Of a stretch of 29,696 nt of DNA, positions 21,196 through 29,696 are shown in pieces. The position numbers and the translations under genes are program-made. The DNA comes from an uncultured Prevotella sp. Its GTDB lineage: Bacteria > Bacteroidota > Bacteroidia > Bacteroidales > Bacteroidaceae. The first letter of the stretch is position 1; each line of letters opens with the position of its first letter. The notes beneath the pieces are model-generated. The model did not search any database. It was not told where the DNA came from and saw only the letters and a program-made list of their open reading frames with translations. Where the stretch lies: assembly GCA_905210845.1 (NCBI GenBank), contig CAJLYG010000017.1:1-29696 (forward strand). Reading direction: 5' to 3'.

Positions 21196-23778
21196 TTAAT
21201 GGTAAGAGATGTTATTCAATTCTTTCATGTCATTGTCGCTTGATTCTTTATTCAGCGTCTCAAGGAGACGGGGGAGAGTAACTTTAGTGCTTGGCTGGAA
21301 GTCATCCGACAGCATGTATTTGAGGATACTGAGATACAGTTGCTCTCCCTCAGGATACTCGGACGCTTTTTCAAGGTCGGACATGCAGAAAAGTAGCTTT
21401 CCTTTCCCCACGGAGAACTCGAAGATAAGGCCGAGCTTATGGTTCCGCTCTACATTGTCAATGACTTGCACGATAGGGCGGTAGCCAATCTCCAGTCCGT
21501 GCATGACCCTGGGACTGCTGTTTCGGAGGATAGGATACCATTGCCAGTTCGTGTGCATCTCTGTGGGAAAATCCTGAAAGATAGGGTGTTGCGGGTATGT
21601 TAGGATGCCCAATGTACCTGGGGATACCGGTCTTCTGTTCTTTTCCGAGATGGTCTTGAACATCCGGTAGTTCCAGTAATCAGTGGCGAAAAGGCCCCCA
21701 ACTGTATTCTTGAACGACCCTGCTTTTGGCATCAACAACACCTTGGCTCCCCGTTGTAGTTTTCCTTGGATGGCTTCGGTCAAAGTATCTGTGATGATGA
21801 TTTTTTTCTTTAACCATTCCAAGCGGTTCTCTGATGGATAAACCCAGATGGGATATGTGTTCTTGTACTCTGTTCCCGGTATGCTAAGCGTGAGGTCACA
21901 GCGTATGGCATGGATGATATTGGGCAAGGGTTCTTGAATGGTTCCGGCTTTTGTCACGCCTTGTTGGTCAGATAGGATAGGGAAATCTCCTTGAAGTAGG
22001 ATTTCGTTTGCTGATGCCAACTGCCAATGTAAGGTCTTGTTAGCAGAGGGCGTTTCGCTATAATTGGCAATATCAATGTCTGCGTGGAAGCCCTCATCAG
22101 AACGGAAACAGTACTTCTTGGCTACGAGAAGAGGAACAACGGGCGCACACCATTGGCGGAATTCCTCTGGAGTGGTAATTCCCTTGCTTTCCATGAAGGC
22201 ATCCAACAAGCCAATATATGCCGAACCCTGCCCCGGATAATCTTGTAAGTCAAGAAGCTGGAAACCAGCCATCTCCTTCGACCGTAAGTCCATTTCGATG
22301 TCCGACTTATACAGTTCTACCGACCATTGCCCACTTGCCTTGTGGAAGTCTGCTGCCTGGTCAAGCATCCCTGCTTTATTCAATCGGTCGCGGAAGATCT
22401 CCATATTATAAGGATAGAGGACTCCCGTATACTTTTTGATCTCATTGTAATCAGGATAGGTTTGGAATTGCGCTGTCTCATGGCTGATGACAGGTACGGG
22501 GCAGGCTTTGATAGCCTCATCGAAAGTGCGCCAAGTGGCAGGGTAGAAATGATTGATGATCCCACCTTCTGCGGCATCTGCAAAGGAGAAGGAACTGCGG
22601 GTATGGGTCTGGTATTCCCCATATGCCTCTCCTCCTACGCGACAAGTGGTGAAATAATCCATTCCTTTGTGCCATCCTTTGAATCCGAGATAGTAATTGG
22701 AACCAAAGGTATAGAGGATGCGGGAATTGATTCTCCGGAAGTCGTCGACGAAAGCCTTCATCTCGTCAATGTCCCCCCATAGTTCATTGCCTAATGCCAT
22801 CATGACAAAGGAGGGATGATGACCGTATTCTTTTAAGATGTTGACTCCTTCTTGATGTAGGAAGCTCATCAATACCGTGTCCTTGGCATCGAAACTACCC
22901 CAAAAAGGAAGTTCTGGTTGGAGGTAGAAACCTAACTCATCGGCTGCGGCAAATGCTGCCTCTGGCGGGCACCAGGAATGGAAGCGGATGTGGTTGATGC
23001 CGTATTGCTTTAGTTTGCCTAAGTAGGTGATCCATGATCCTTTGTCCATGGCGACGTGGGCGGTGAGTGGCCATACGCAGGCATCGTGCTTGCCCCGGAG
23101 GAAGGTCATGCGACCGTTCGCATAGAAATGATGTCCTTGGATATGAAAGTCCTTGAAACAAGGTAGCGTCTCCAAGGGATATGTTTTCTGCTCCACGTAG
23201 CCATGAGGCGTAGCCTGCAGGTATATCTCCCCAATAATGCCATTCCAGTTGGTTTGCGTGTCTTCGGTATAGGCATGGGAATTGGCATACAGCTGATGGG
23301 GAACGCCATGGGCATTGTCTACCAAGATGGTTAGGTGATGGTCGCCCGGCTTCAGAAAGGGAGTCAGGTCGTAGACCTGTGGGGTGGAGATATTGTTGTT
23401 GGTTCCTATTTTCTTTCCATCGATAAAGACCGTTGTGGGCTTTGTGCGCTCTAAATGGAGGGTGATCACCTGCTTTTTCCACGTCTTAGGGATTGAGATG
23501 GTCCGTCTGTACCAGGCTCTTCCTATATAGGAGAAAAGTCGTGTCAAGTGGGTTGTCTCCTGTTTGTTTGTACAGGGAAAGCCTTTATGGTTTGTGTCAG
23601 TTGTCCCGGGCAATTGGATGCTGTCTTCCAGGACTGATATCTGACTCTTGTTGGAGTCGGGATCAAGGGAGAATTGCCAGGTTCCTTGCAGTGAAATACG
23701 CTGTGGATGTTCTGTCCCGTTAGCCAATAAGGTAAGGGAATAGGTAAAGAATAAGGTTAAGAATAATATTTTCGTCAT
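21196..23778 (-). CDS. GH2-type glycosidase apparently lacking the Ig-like domain
   Basis: An 860-residue exported protein (signal peptide 1-20). A sugar-binding jelly roll covers ~28-190 (SYIGRAWYRRTI, NWNGIIGEIYL). The TIM barrel begins almost at once (~210, FYANGRMTFLRGKHDACVWP). Acid/base is Glu332 (ALGNELWGD) and nucleophile Glu434 (PVISHETAQF). Most GH2 proteins of this type have an Ig-like domain of ~90 residues between the jelly roll and FYxNGxxxFLRG; here only ~20 residues lie between them. The C-terminal ~250 residues include an amidotransferase-like fold (GAKVLLMPKAGSF). The substrate is unknown. It lies 65 bp downstream of fhs with a hairpin between, has no clear promoter of its own, and converges on the mutarotase gene. 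Confidence 0.9.
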   Translation of the reverse strand: MTKILFLTLFFTYSLTLLANGTEHPQRISLQGTWQFSLDPDSNKSQISVLEDSIQLPGTTDTNHKGFPCTNKQETTHLTRLFSYIGRAWYRRTISIPKTWKKQVITLHLERTKPTTVFIDGKKIGTNNNISTPQVYDLTPFLKPGDHHLTILVDNAHGVPHQLYANSHAYTEDTQTNWNGIIGEIYLQATPHGYVEQKTYPLETLPCFKDFHIQGHHFYANGRMTFLRGKHDACVWPLTAHVAMDKGSWITYLGKLKQYGINHIRFHSWCPPEAAFAAADELGFYLQPELPFWGSFDAKDTVLMSFLHQEGVNILKEYGHHPSFVMMALGNELWGDIDEMKAFVDDFRRINSRILYTFGSNYYLGFKGWHKGMDYFTTCRVGGEAYGEYQTHTRSSFSFADAAEGGIINHFYPATWRTFDEAIKACPVPVISHETAQFQTYPDYNEIKKYTGVLYPYNMEIFRDRLNKAGMLDQAADFHKASGQWSVELYKSDIEMDLRSKEMAGFQLLDLQDYPGQGSAYIGLLDAFMESKGITTPEEFRQWCAPVVPLLVAKKYCFRSDEGFHADIDIANYSETPSANKTLHWQLASANEILLQGDFPILSDQQGVTKAGTIQEPLPNIIHAIRCDLTLSIPGTEYKNTYPIWVYPSENRLEWLKKKIIITDTLTEAIQGKLQRGAKVLLMPKAGSFKNTVGGLFATDYWNYRMFKTISEKNRRPVSPGTLGILTYPQHPIFQDFPTEMHTNWQWYPILRNSSPRVMHGLEIGYRPIVQVIDNVERNHKLGLIFEFSVGKGKLLFCMSDLEKASEYPEGEQLYLSILKYMLSDDFQPSTKVTLPRLLETLNKESSDNDMKELNNISYH

Positions 23779-23825
23779 AGGATAATAGGTAATTTGCTTT
23801 TTGAGATCTGTTGGGAAAGTTGGGT

Positions 23826-23850
23826 GGGATAGGAGATGCGCTCCTATCCC
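23826..23850 (-). terminator. Hairpin overlapping the fhs stop codon
   Basis: GGGATAGGAG (23826-23835) and CTCCTATCCC (23841-23850) form a perfect 10-bp stem with a 5-nt loop. The stop codon of fhs (23844-23846) is inside the stem. There is no T-run afterwards. It probably marks the mRNA end of fhs and partly insulates the GH2 gene. Confidence 0.6.
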
Positions 23851-25511
23851 AGTCCTTCGGCAATGCCGTTAATGAGGTCGATATGCAAGGCATTTGGATG
23901 CTTGGGGAGTCCGGGCATGCGCATGATATCCCCCGCAATGGCAACGATCATGCCTGCCCCAGCGTTTACGACGACATCTCGTATCGTAAAGGTAAAGTCC
24001 TTGGGCACACCATAGCTTTTAGAGTCATCGCTGAACGAATATTGTGTCTTGGCAATACATACAGGCAGTGTTCCATATCCCCATTTCTCCAGTCTGTCAA
24101 TGGCACGTTGTGCAGCAGGCTTGAAGACTACTTTGGCAGCCCCATACACGTCCTGTGCCACCTTGCTGATCTTTGTCGTGATAGGGTCATTCTCCTCATA
24201 GATATACTGTAAAGGTTGTGAAGGATGTGTTTGGATGGTGTCAACGGCTAATTGGGCAAGTTCAGAGCACCCCTCTCCCCCTTGCATGAAAGCATCGTTG
24301 ATGGCAAACCCCACCTTCATCTGCTTGCAATGTTCAGCCAAGATGTTTTCCTCTTCTTCTGTATCTGTGGAGAAATGGTTGAGCGTGACGATGACAGTCT
24401 GTCCGAATCGCTGTAGGTTCTCGATATGCTTGTCAAGGTTCTCTAATCCTTTTCTCACCCCTTCCGGATTGGGATCCTTGATGGAAGCAAGGGAAATGCC
24501 CCCGTGCATCTTCAGTCCTTGGATCGTGGCGACGAGGATAGTGAGCCGTGGTTGCAGTCCAGCTTTCCGGCACACGATATCATAGAATTTCTCAGCTCCT
24601 AAGTCGGCACCGAATCCAGCCTCTGTAATGGCATAGTCCCCAAATGTCATTGCCATCTTCGTGGCTAAGATGCTGTTGCATCCATGGGCAATATTGGCAA
24701 ACGGTCCACCATGGATCATGGCAGGGGTTCCCTCTAAGGTCTGCACAAGATTGGGCTTGAGGGCATCTTGCAGAAGTACCATGATGGCTCCTGTCACTCC
24801 CATGTCTTTCATGGTAAATGGCCGGTCGTCCATGGTAATGCCTAAAAGGATATGATCGATTCTCTCTCTAAGGTCATCTTCGTCTTTTGCCAAGCAAAGG
24901 ATGGCCATGATCTCACTGGCAGGGGTGATATCGAAGCCTGTCTCGCGCACGATACCATTGGTCTTAGGTCCGATACCTATCACGATATCTCTCAGGCTCC
25001 GGTCGTTGATGTCCATCACGCGACGCCAGTACACTTCCTTCAGCCCAAAGCCTTCGTCTTGGTGCTGGTAGATATAGTTGTCGAGTAGGGCGGCGATCAT
25101 GTTGTTGGCAGTGGTAATGGCATGGAAGTCGCCAGTGAAATGCAGGTTGATCTTTTCCATGGGCAAGACCTGTGAGTATCCTCCTCCCGTGGCTCCTCCT
25201 TTCATGCCGAAGCAAGGACCGAGACTGGGCTCGCGCAAGGCTGTGATGGCCTTCTTCCCAATCTTATTCATGCCTTGTGCCAGTCCAATGCAGGTGGTTG
25301 TCTTGCCAATACCTGCCTTCGTGGGTGTGATGGCAGTGACTAAAATCAGGTTACTGTTAGCAACTTTCTCATTGTCAATCAGATGAATAGGAACCTTTGC
25401 CATGTATTTTCCATAATGCTCCAACTCATCCGTGGGCATATCTACGTTTCTTGCAATCTCATCAATGCGGAGCAAATGACGCTCGCGAGCTATTTCTACA
25501 TCAGTCTTCAT
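23844..25511 (-). CDS. fhs: Formate-tetrahydrofolate ligase
   Basis: A 555-residue cytoplasmic enzyme that joins formate to tetrahydrofolate using ATP to give 10-formyl-THF, feeding one-carbon metabolism. The P-loop-like segment [12 protein letters not shown] (~62-73), the family signature [11 protein letters not shown] (~102-112) and [12 protein letters not shown] are present. The length is normal. A longer frame begins at ATG 25541, but the -7 box at 25539-25546 overlaps that codon, so [11 protein letters not shown] at 25511 is the start. It is divergent from the radical SAM gene. Confidence 0.97.
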   Translation of the reverse strand: MKTDVEIARERHLLRIDEIARNVDMPTDELEHYGKYMAKVPIHLIDNEKVANSNLILVTAITPTKAGIGKTTTCIGLAQGMNKIGKKAITALREPSLGPCFGMKGGATGGGYSQVLPMEKINLHFTGDFHAITTANNMIAALLDNYIYQHQDEGFGLKEVYWRRVMDINDRSLRDIVIGIGPKTNGIVRETGFDITPASEIMAILCLAKDEDDLRERIDHILLGITMDDRPFTMKDMGVTGAIMVLLQDALKPNLVQTLEGTPAMIHGGPFANIAHGCNSILATKMAMTFGDYAITEAGFGADLGAEKFYDIVCRKAGLQPRLTILVATIQGLKMHGGISLASIKDPNPEGVRKGLENLDKHIENLQRFGQTVIVTLNHFSTDTEEEENILAEHCKQMKVGFAINDAFMQGGEGCSELAQLAVDTIQTHPSQPLQYIYEENDPITTKISKVAQDVYGAAKVVFKPAAQRAIDRLEKWGYGTLPVCIAKTQYSFSDDSKSYGVPKDFTFTIRDVVVNAGAGMIVAIAGDIMRMPGLPKHPNALHIDLINGIAEGLG

Positions 25512-25538
25512 GGGTGATAACTTTGATTTTTTATCCTG

Positions 25539-25546
25539 CAAAATTA
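25539..25546 (-). promoter_or_regulatory. -7 box of fhs
   Basis: Minus-strand TAATTTTG matches TAnnTTTG, 28 bp before the chosen ATG at 25511. The RNA would start near 25532. The -33 box is not recognisable. It lies back to back with the -7 box of the radical SAM gene. Confidence 0.5.
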
Positions 25547-25567
25547 CGTTTTTTTCTTAAGAATGTG

Positions 25568-25575
25568 TACCTTTG
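25568..25575 (+). promoter_or_regulatory. -7 box of the radical SAM gene
   Basis: TACCTTTG matches TAnnTTTG and lies 42 bp before ATG 25617. It falls inside the upstream extension of the reading frame, which rules out the ATG at 25563 as the start. The -33 region (TACG at 25545-25548) is poor. Confidence 0.55.
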
Positions 25576-25616
25576 TGGCTAAAATTATCATTCATTCAAT
25601 CAATACAGACAGTATC

Positions 25617-26828
25617 ATGGCAACAATAGCACCTTTTAGTAATCCGTTGTATATCATGTTGAAACCAGCAGGGTCCCTGTGTAATCTCAGATGTAAGTAT
25701 TGCTATTATTTAGAGAAGGACAAGCTGTACGACCATGCTCACAATCATGTGATCACGGAAGATCTCTTAGAGCGGTTTATCAAGGAGTATATTGAGGCCC
25801 AGACGATGCCCCAGGTGTTATTTACCTGGCATGGTGGGGAGACCCTGATGCGACCGATCTCTTTTTACAAGCACGCACTTGAATTGGAGCGGCGATATGC
25901 TCGGGGACACCAGATTGACAATTGCATCCAGACGAATGGCACGCTGATTACGGATGAGTGGTGCGAGTTCTTCAAGGAAAATCATTTCCTCGTGGGTGTC
26001 TCTATTGACGGTCCTCAGGAGTTTCACGATGAATATCGGAAGACGGCAACGGGAAAGCCGACCTTCCAAAAGGTGATGCACGGCATTGACCTATTAAACA
26101 AACATGGCGTAGAATGGAATGCGTTGGCTGTCGTCAACGATTTCAATGCAGATTACCCCTTAGATTTCTACCATTTTTTCAAGGAGATCCATTGTAAGTA
26201 TATCCAGTTTACGCCGATTGTCGAACGTAAGGTGACAAGGGCGGACGGACTGACCTTAGCTCCGGGCATGCAAGAGGGAGGGGAACTGACTGACTTTTCG
26301 GTGACGCCAGAGCAATGGGGAAACTTCCTATGTACGATCTTTGATGAATGGGTGCATCATGATGTGGGCGAATATTTCGTGCAACTGTTTGATGCCACAT
26401 TGGCAAACTGGGTTGGGGTAGCCCCTGGTCTCTGCTCCATGGCAAAGGAGTGTGGCCATGCCGGCGTCATGGAGTTTAATGGGGATGTCTATTCTTGCGA
26501 CCATTTCGTCTATCCAGAATACAAGTTGGGGAATATCCATACGAAGACCATAACAGAAATGATGTATTCCGACCAGCAGAAACAGTTTGCGAAGATGAAG
26601 CACCAGATGTTGCCTCGCCAATGCAAGGAATGCAAATACCTGTTCGCCTGTCATGGGGAATGTCCGAAGAACCGCTTCCAACGAGATCGGTACAATCAGC
26701 CTGGCTTGAACTATCTTTGCAAAGGCTATTATCAATTCTTCGAGCACGTGGCTCCTTACATGGAGTTTATGAAGGGTGAACTTGCTGCCCAGCGACCACC
26801 AGCCAATGTCATGAACTATGTTTTCTGA
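25617..26828 (+). CDS. Anaerobic sulfatase-maturating enzyme (radical SAM/SPASM)
   Basis: A 403-residue radical SAM protein that oxidises the active-site Cys or Ser of sulfatases to formylglycine in the cytoplasm before export. The SAM cluster motif is CNLRCKYCYY (Cys22, Cys26, Cys29). The glycine-rich TWHGGETLMRP, QTNGTLITDEW and SIDGPQEFHDEYR segments are typical of anSME. The C-terminal SPASM cysteines that hold two further 4Fe-4S clusters are seen in GLCSMAKECGHAG, YSCDHFVYPEYKLGN, CKECKYLFACHGECPKNRF and YLCKGYYQFF. The Asp of YSCDH is the expected catalytic base. There is no sulfatase in the window, so it must serve sulfatases encoded elsewhere. Earlier ATG codons are excluded by the promoter. 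Confidence 0.93.
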   Translation: MATIAPFSNPLYIMLKPAGSLCNLRCKYCYYLEKDKLYDHAHNHVITEDLLERFIKEYIEAQTMPQVLFTWHGGETLMRPISFYKHALELERRYARGHQIDNCIQTNGTLITDEWCEFFKENHFLVGVSIDGPQEFHDEYRKTATGKPTFQKVMHGIDLLNKHGVEWNALAVVNDFNADYPLDFYHFFKEIHCKYIQFTPIVERKVTRADGLTLAPGMQEGGELTDFSVTPEQWGNFLCTIFDEWVHHDVGEYFVQLFDATLANWVGVAPGLCSMAKECGHAGVMEFNGDVYSCDHFVYPEYKLGNIHTKTITEMMYSDQQKQFAKMKHQMLPRQCKECKYLFACHGECPKNRFQRDRYNQPGLNYLCKGYYQFFEHVAPYMEFMKGELAAQRPPANVMNYVF

Positions 26829-26882
26829 TATTCTTTCCTTCGCTTGGACCGTTGGTCGTTGAGGGCTGTCGCTTCCCAGCAT

Positions 26883-27509
26883 TTATTTCTCGTCCATAGG
26901 GAAGAAGCCGTAAAGCTTGGCGTCGATCATGTCCGTAATCTTCTGGAAGTCCTGTGGGCTGTTCTCAAACTTGATGCTATCTCCTTCGATGATAATCAGA
27001 TGGCCTTGATAGGTGCTGATCCAGTCCTCATATCGTTTGTTGAGCCCTTCGAGATAGTCAATGCGGATCGACTGTTCGTAGTCGCGACCACGTTTTGCGA
27101 TCTGTGCGATCAAGTTGGGGATAGACGAACGGATGTAGATCATCAAGTCGGGCAGTCCTACGATCGACATCATCAGGTCGAAGAGATCACTGTAGTTCTG
27201 AAAGTCACGGTCACTCATCATACCCATGTCGTGCAGGTTAGGCGCAAAGATCTTGGCATCCTCAAAAATCGTGCGGTCCTGGATAATGGTATCCTTGCTC
27301 TTTGAGATCTCGACGACTTCCTTAAAGCGCTTGTTTAGGAAATAGATCTGCAAGTTGAACGACCATCTGGACATGTCCTTATAGAAATCCTCCAAATAGG
27401 GATTGTTGTCAACGGGTTCAAAACGAGGCGTCCATTTATAGCGCTTGGCAAGCATCTTTGTCAGGGTGGTCTTGCCACTTCCGATATTTCCAGCTACTGC
27501 AATATGCAT
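26883..27509 (-). CDS. Deoxynucleoside kinase, paralogue 1
   Basis: A 208-residue cytoplasmic kinase that phosphorylates deoxynucleosides for salvage. The P-loop GNIGSGKT is residues 7-14, the substrate/base-contact region RFEPVDNNPYLEDFYKD follows, the DRS-type motif appears as QDRTIFED, and the lid region is RGRDYEQSIRIDYL. It is 18 bp downstream of a second copy (27528-28154) with closely similar sequence, in the same operon. Tandem pairs in related bacteria often split deoxyadenosine/deoxycytidine and deoxyguanosine specificities. Which copy does which cannot be told here. Confidence 0.93.
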   Translation of the reverse strand: MHIAVAGNIGSGKTTLTKMLAKRYKWTPRFEPVDNNPYLEDFYKDMSRWSFNLQIYFLNKRFKEVVEISKSKDTIIQDRTIFEDAKIFAPNLHDMGMMSDRDFQNYSDLFDLMMSIVGLPDLMIYIRSSIPNLIAQIAKRGRDYEQSIRIDYLEGLNKRYEDWISTYQGHLIIIEGDSIKFENSPQDFQKITDMIDAKLYGFFPMDEK

Positions 27510-27527
27510 ATTCTTGATTGTGATTAG

Positions 27528-28154
27528 TTATTCTTGATGTGAAAAAAGCCCAAACAGGCGTGCATCGACTTGATCCACGATCTTGGCAAAGTCCTTTGGG
27601 TTGTTTTGGAAGTCGATGTCATCTACCTCGATGGGCAGCACCTTTCCTTTGTATTTGTGGAAAATGAAATCATCATACCGTCTGTTCAGGTTTTCCAGAT
27701 AGTCGATCTGCATGGCTTGCTCGTAATCCCTGCCTCTTTTCTGGATATTATCCACTAAATGAGGGACGGATGCCCGGAGGTAGATCATCAGTTCTGGATA
27801 TCGTACGAGTGTCATCATCGACTCAAATAGTTCCATATAGGTCGTGAAGTCGCGGTCGGAAAGATTGCCCATTGCCTTGTTGTTGGCGGCAAAGACATAT
27901 ACGCCTTCGAAGATAGAGCGATCCTGGATGATGGTCCTGTCAGAATGGTTGATCTCGATGAGATCCTTAAACCGTTGCTTCAGGAAGTATACCTCAAGGT
28001 TAAACGACCATCGATGGATATCCTGATAATAATCAGCCAAATAGGGATTATAGTCAACAGCCTCAAAGCGGGGCGTCCAGCCATAATACTTAGCGAGCAA
28101 GGTCGTCAAGGTGGTCTTCCCACTTCCTATATTTCCAGCGACAACGATATGCAT
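27528..28154 (-). CDS. Deoxynucleoside kinase, paralogue 2
   Basis: A 208-residue relative of the downstream gene with the same P-loop (GNIGSGKT), RFEAVDYNPYLADYYQD, QDRSIFEG and RGRDYEQAMQIDYL. The frame is open 14 codons further up, but the -7 box (28184-28191) lies inside that extension. The upstream residues have no match to the paralogue, so MHIVVAGN at 28154 is the start. It is the first gene of the two-kinase operon. Confidence 0.93.
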   Translation of the reverse strand: MHIVVAGNIGSGKTTLTTLLAKYYGWTPRFEAVDYNPYLADYYQDIHRWSFNLEVYFLKQRFKDLIEINHSDRTIIQDRSIFEGVYVFAANNKAMGNLSDRDFTTYMELFESMMTLVRYPELMIYLRASVPHLVDNIQKRGRDYEQAMQIDYLENLNRRYDDFIFHKYKGKVLPIEVDDIDFQNNPKDFAKIVDQVDARLFGLFSHQE

Positions 28155-28183
28155 GATGTTTGATTGACTTGAATTTGCGGCCC

Positions 28184-28191
28184 CAAAGGTA
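28184..28191 (-). promoter_or_regulatory. -7 box of the kinase operon
   Basis: Minus-strand TACCTTTG matches TAnnTTTG, 29 bp before ATG 28154. The -33 region is not recognisable. Confidence 0.5.
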
Positions 28192-28247
28192 ATCATTATT
28201 CTTTGAAAAGAGTCATAAATGAGGAAATATCATCATAACTCTTGTTT

Positions 28248-29696
28248 TCAGAAGGGCCAGATCATTGGGAGTACGAAGGTCATGAGGATCCCGATGATGA
28301 TTTGCAATGGCAGTCCGACACGGACATAGTCCATGAAAGTGTAGTGACCGGCCTTCATGACGAGGGCATTGGGCGGTGTGGAGAATGGAGAGGCAAAGCA
28401 CATACTTGCCCCGAGCGTCACTGCCATGAGGAATGAGTATGGGCTGACATTTGTTTGCTGTGCCGCTACCATGGCGATAGGGGCCATCAATACGGCAGTG
28501 GCTGTGTTGCTGATAAACATGGTCAGGATGGAGGTGGTGAAGTATATGCCCGCAAGTAGGGCGTATGGGCTCAGACCTCCTAAGGTGCTAACAAGAGAGG
28601 AGGATACCATAGTTGATACTCCTGTCTTTTCCAATGCTGTGGACATGGGCATCATCGCGGCTATCAATACGATACTCTCCCAATTGATCGTATTGTACGC
28701 ATCCTCTACCTTGCGGAAGCATCCTGTCAAGACGGTCAGCAAGGCGGCAATCAAGACTGCCGTGACAGGTGCCGTCCATCCTGTTACCATGAGGATGACC
28801 ATCAGCAGCATGATTGCTGCTGCCGTAGAGCTTTTATAGTCGAGCGTTGCTTTCGTGATGGTCTTGTCAGGGTGTCCTAAGACCACCCAGTTGCTATTCT
28901 CGCTATTGAGTGAAAGCAGATCGTCCCATTGTGCCTGAACGAGCAGGACATCACCACTCCTGAGTCGGCGGTCGCCAAGATCGTCGTAGATATATTCCTC
29001 TCCGCGGCGAATGCCAAGGATGTTGACTCTGTTCTTTTCGCGGAGCTTAGAGTCGCGAATCCTCGTATTGGTAAGTTTAGATGATGGAAGTACGACAATC
29101 TCAGCCAAGCCGATATCGTAGAAGTCGAAGGAAGCACCTTTCTCGCGCCTTAGTCCGTATTCCTCTGCCATCTGTCTCATGCCATCACGGTTCCCGATGA
29201 GATAGAGTATATCGCCGTTTTCTATGATGCTGTCGCCTGAAACAATGCTCTGGATCACATCCCGCACCATTCCCAATGCTTTTCGTTTCTCGTTGCGTAT
29301 TTCCAGGATCGTGACACCGAAACGGTTTTTCACGTCGAGGTCAATCACTTTCTTGCCTACGATGCTGCTGTGGGTGGGTACTCTGTATCGGTAAAGGTTA
29401 TCATTGAGTTGGTATTCTTCTACCAGATCGTCTAACGACTTTCCGCCAGCATTCTTATGCTTGTTCTTTTGTTTCTTGATCAGTGTCTTGCTCATGGGCA
29501 ACAAGAAGATGATGCCCACTGCGATAATGATCAAGCCTACAGGTAGGAAAGAGAAGAAAGAAAGTCCTTGGAATCCGTTCTTCTCAAGTTCCTCGCTGAT
29601 GACAAGGTTGGGAGGCGTACCGATCAACGTGAGCATGCCCCCGAGACTTCCGGCGAAGGCAAGTGGCATCAGGAGTCGGGAGCTGCTGAACCCAGC
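28248..29696 (-). CDS. SLC13/DASS-family permease with two RCK_C domains, C-terminal part
   Basis: The frame is open to the window end, giving 482 residues without the N-terminus. A membrane segment at the visible start carries SRLLMPLAFAGSLGGMLTLI and GTPPNLV, the family's conserved hairpin. Then come two cytosolic RCK_C (TrkA-C) domains (~90-180, YRYRVPTHSSIVGKKVIDLD; ~190-265, KNRVNILGIRRGEEYIYDDL), and a second membrane half with FISNTATAVLMAPIAMVAAQ and FASPFSTPPNALVMKAGHYT. Members carry dicarboxylates, sulfate or other anions with Na+; the substrate cannot be told. The membrane-RCK_C-RCK_C-membrane order is standard. It lies upstream of the kinase operon on the same strand but is separated by a promoter. 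Confidence 0.92.
   Translation of the reverse strand, partial: AGFSSSRLLMPLAFAGSLGGMLTLIGTPPNLVISEELEKNGFQGLSFFSFLPVGLIIIAVGIIFLLPMSKTLIKKQKNKHKNAGGKSLDDLVEEYQLNDNLYRYRVPTHSSIVGKKVIDLDVKNRFGVTILEIRNEKRKALGMVRDVIQSIVSGDSIIENGDILYLIGNRDGMRQMAEEYGLRREKGASFDFYDIGLAEIVVLPSSKLTNTRIRDSKLREKNRVNILGIRRGEEYIYDDLGDRRLRSGDVLLVQAQWDDLLSLNSENSNWVVLGHPDKTITKATLDYKSSTAAAIMLLMVILMVTGWTAPVTAVLIAALLTVLTGCFRKVEDAYNTINWESIVLIAAMMPMSTALEKTGVSTMVSSSLVSTLGGLSPYALLAGIYFTTSILTMFISNTATAVLMAPIAMVAAQQTNVSPYSFLMAVTLGASMCFASPFSTPPNALVMKAGHYTFMDYVRVGLPLQIIIGILMTFVLPMIWPF

Noticed and set aside
26328..26882. 184-residue frame antisense to the radical SAM gene
   Set aside because: It lies fully opposite a well-identified gene with all its cysteine motifs, and its translation resembles nothing.

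Overview
The window looks like a chromosomal segment of a gut or oral Bacteroidota, most likely a Prevotella-type genome. The reasons are a SusC/SusD pair with glycoside hydrolases, an ECF sigma/FecR anti-sigma pair, several promoters of the Bacteroidota form (TAnnTTTG with a weak TTTG about 19 bp upstream), a tandem pair of deoxynucleoside kinases, and moderate GC content. The genus is an inference; no rRNA or tRNA gene is present to confirm it.

Layout. 1-510: N-terminal part of a secreted papain-like (C1-like) protein, minus strand, with its own promoter and a five-unit 22-bp tandem repeat upstream (689-798). 814-9971: a polysaccharide utilisation locus on the minus strand, in the order SusC-like transporter with STN domain, SusD-like lipoprotein, GH43 and GH2. 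9972-11021: a 1-kb control region holding a 31-bp operator-like inverted repeat, a 515-bp element with 85-bp inverted terminal arms (MITE-like), and three tandem copies of a housekeeping-type promoter. 11022-12626: divergent ECF sigma factor and FecR-like anti-sigma factor. Together with the STN domain of the SusC protein they predict a trans-envelope signalling loop that switches on the SusC operon. 12713-13786: an exported thioredoxin-nitroreductase fusion.

14035-16621: AraC-type regulator and type-B carboxylesterase (minus strand). 16784-18891 is a gene graveyard: an alpha/beta-hydrolase 5' fragment with a frameshift, a GH20 hexosaminidase fragment, a DUF4143 ATPase with an internal deletion, remnants of an unidentified protein, and a 93-bp duplicate of the AraC gene's 5' end. 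19095-21157: GH29 alpha-L-fucosidase and a RhaM-family sugar mutarotase (plus strand). 21196-23778: a second GH2 enzyme that seems to lack one internal domain.

23844-29696 is mostly housekeeping: formate-tetrahydrofolate ligase, divergent from an anaerobic sulfatase-maturating radical SAM enzyme, then two deoxynucleoside kinase paralogues and the C-terminal part of an SLC13-type transporter with two RCK_C domains, cut by the window end.

How it fits together. The SusCD/GH43/GH2 operon should bind, import and trim a plant- or host-derived glycan under ECF/FecR control. The fucosidase, mutarotase, GH2, esterase and sulfatase maturase, together with the GH20 relic, fit turnover of fucosylated, acetylated and possibly sulfated glycans. 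No sulfatase is encoded here, so the substrate remains a guess. I found no CRISPR array, no transposase gene, no phage genes and no clearly new defence or mobile system. The most unusual content is the repeat and promoter architecture at 689-798 and 10059-10974, the exported fusion protein, and the debris zone at 16.8-18.9 kb.
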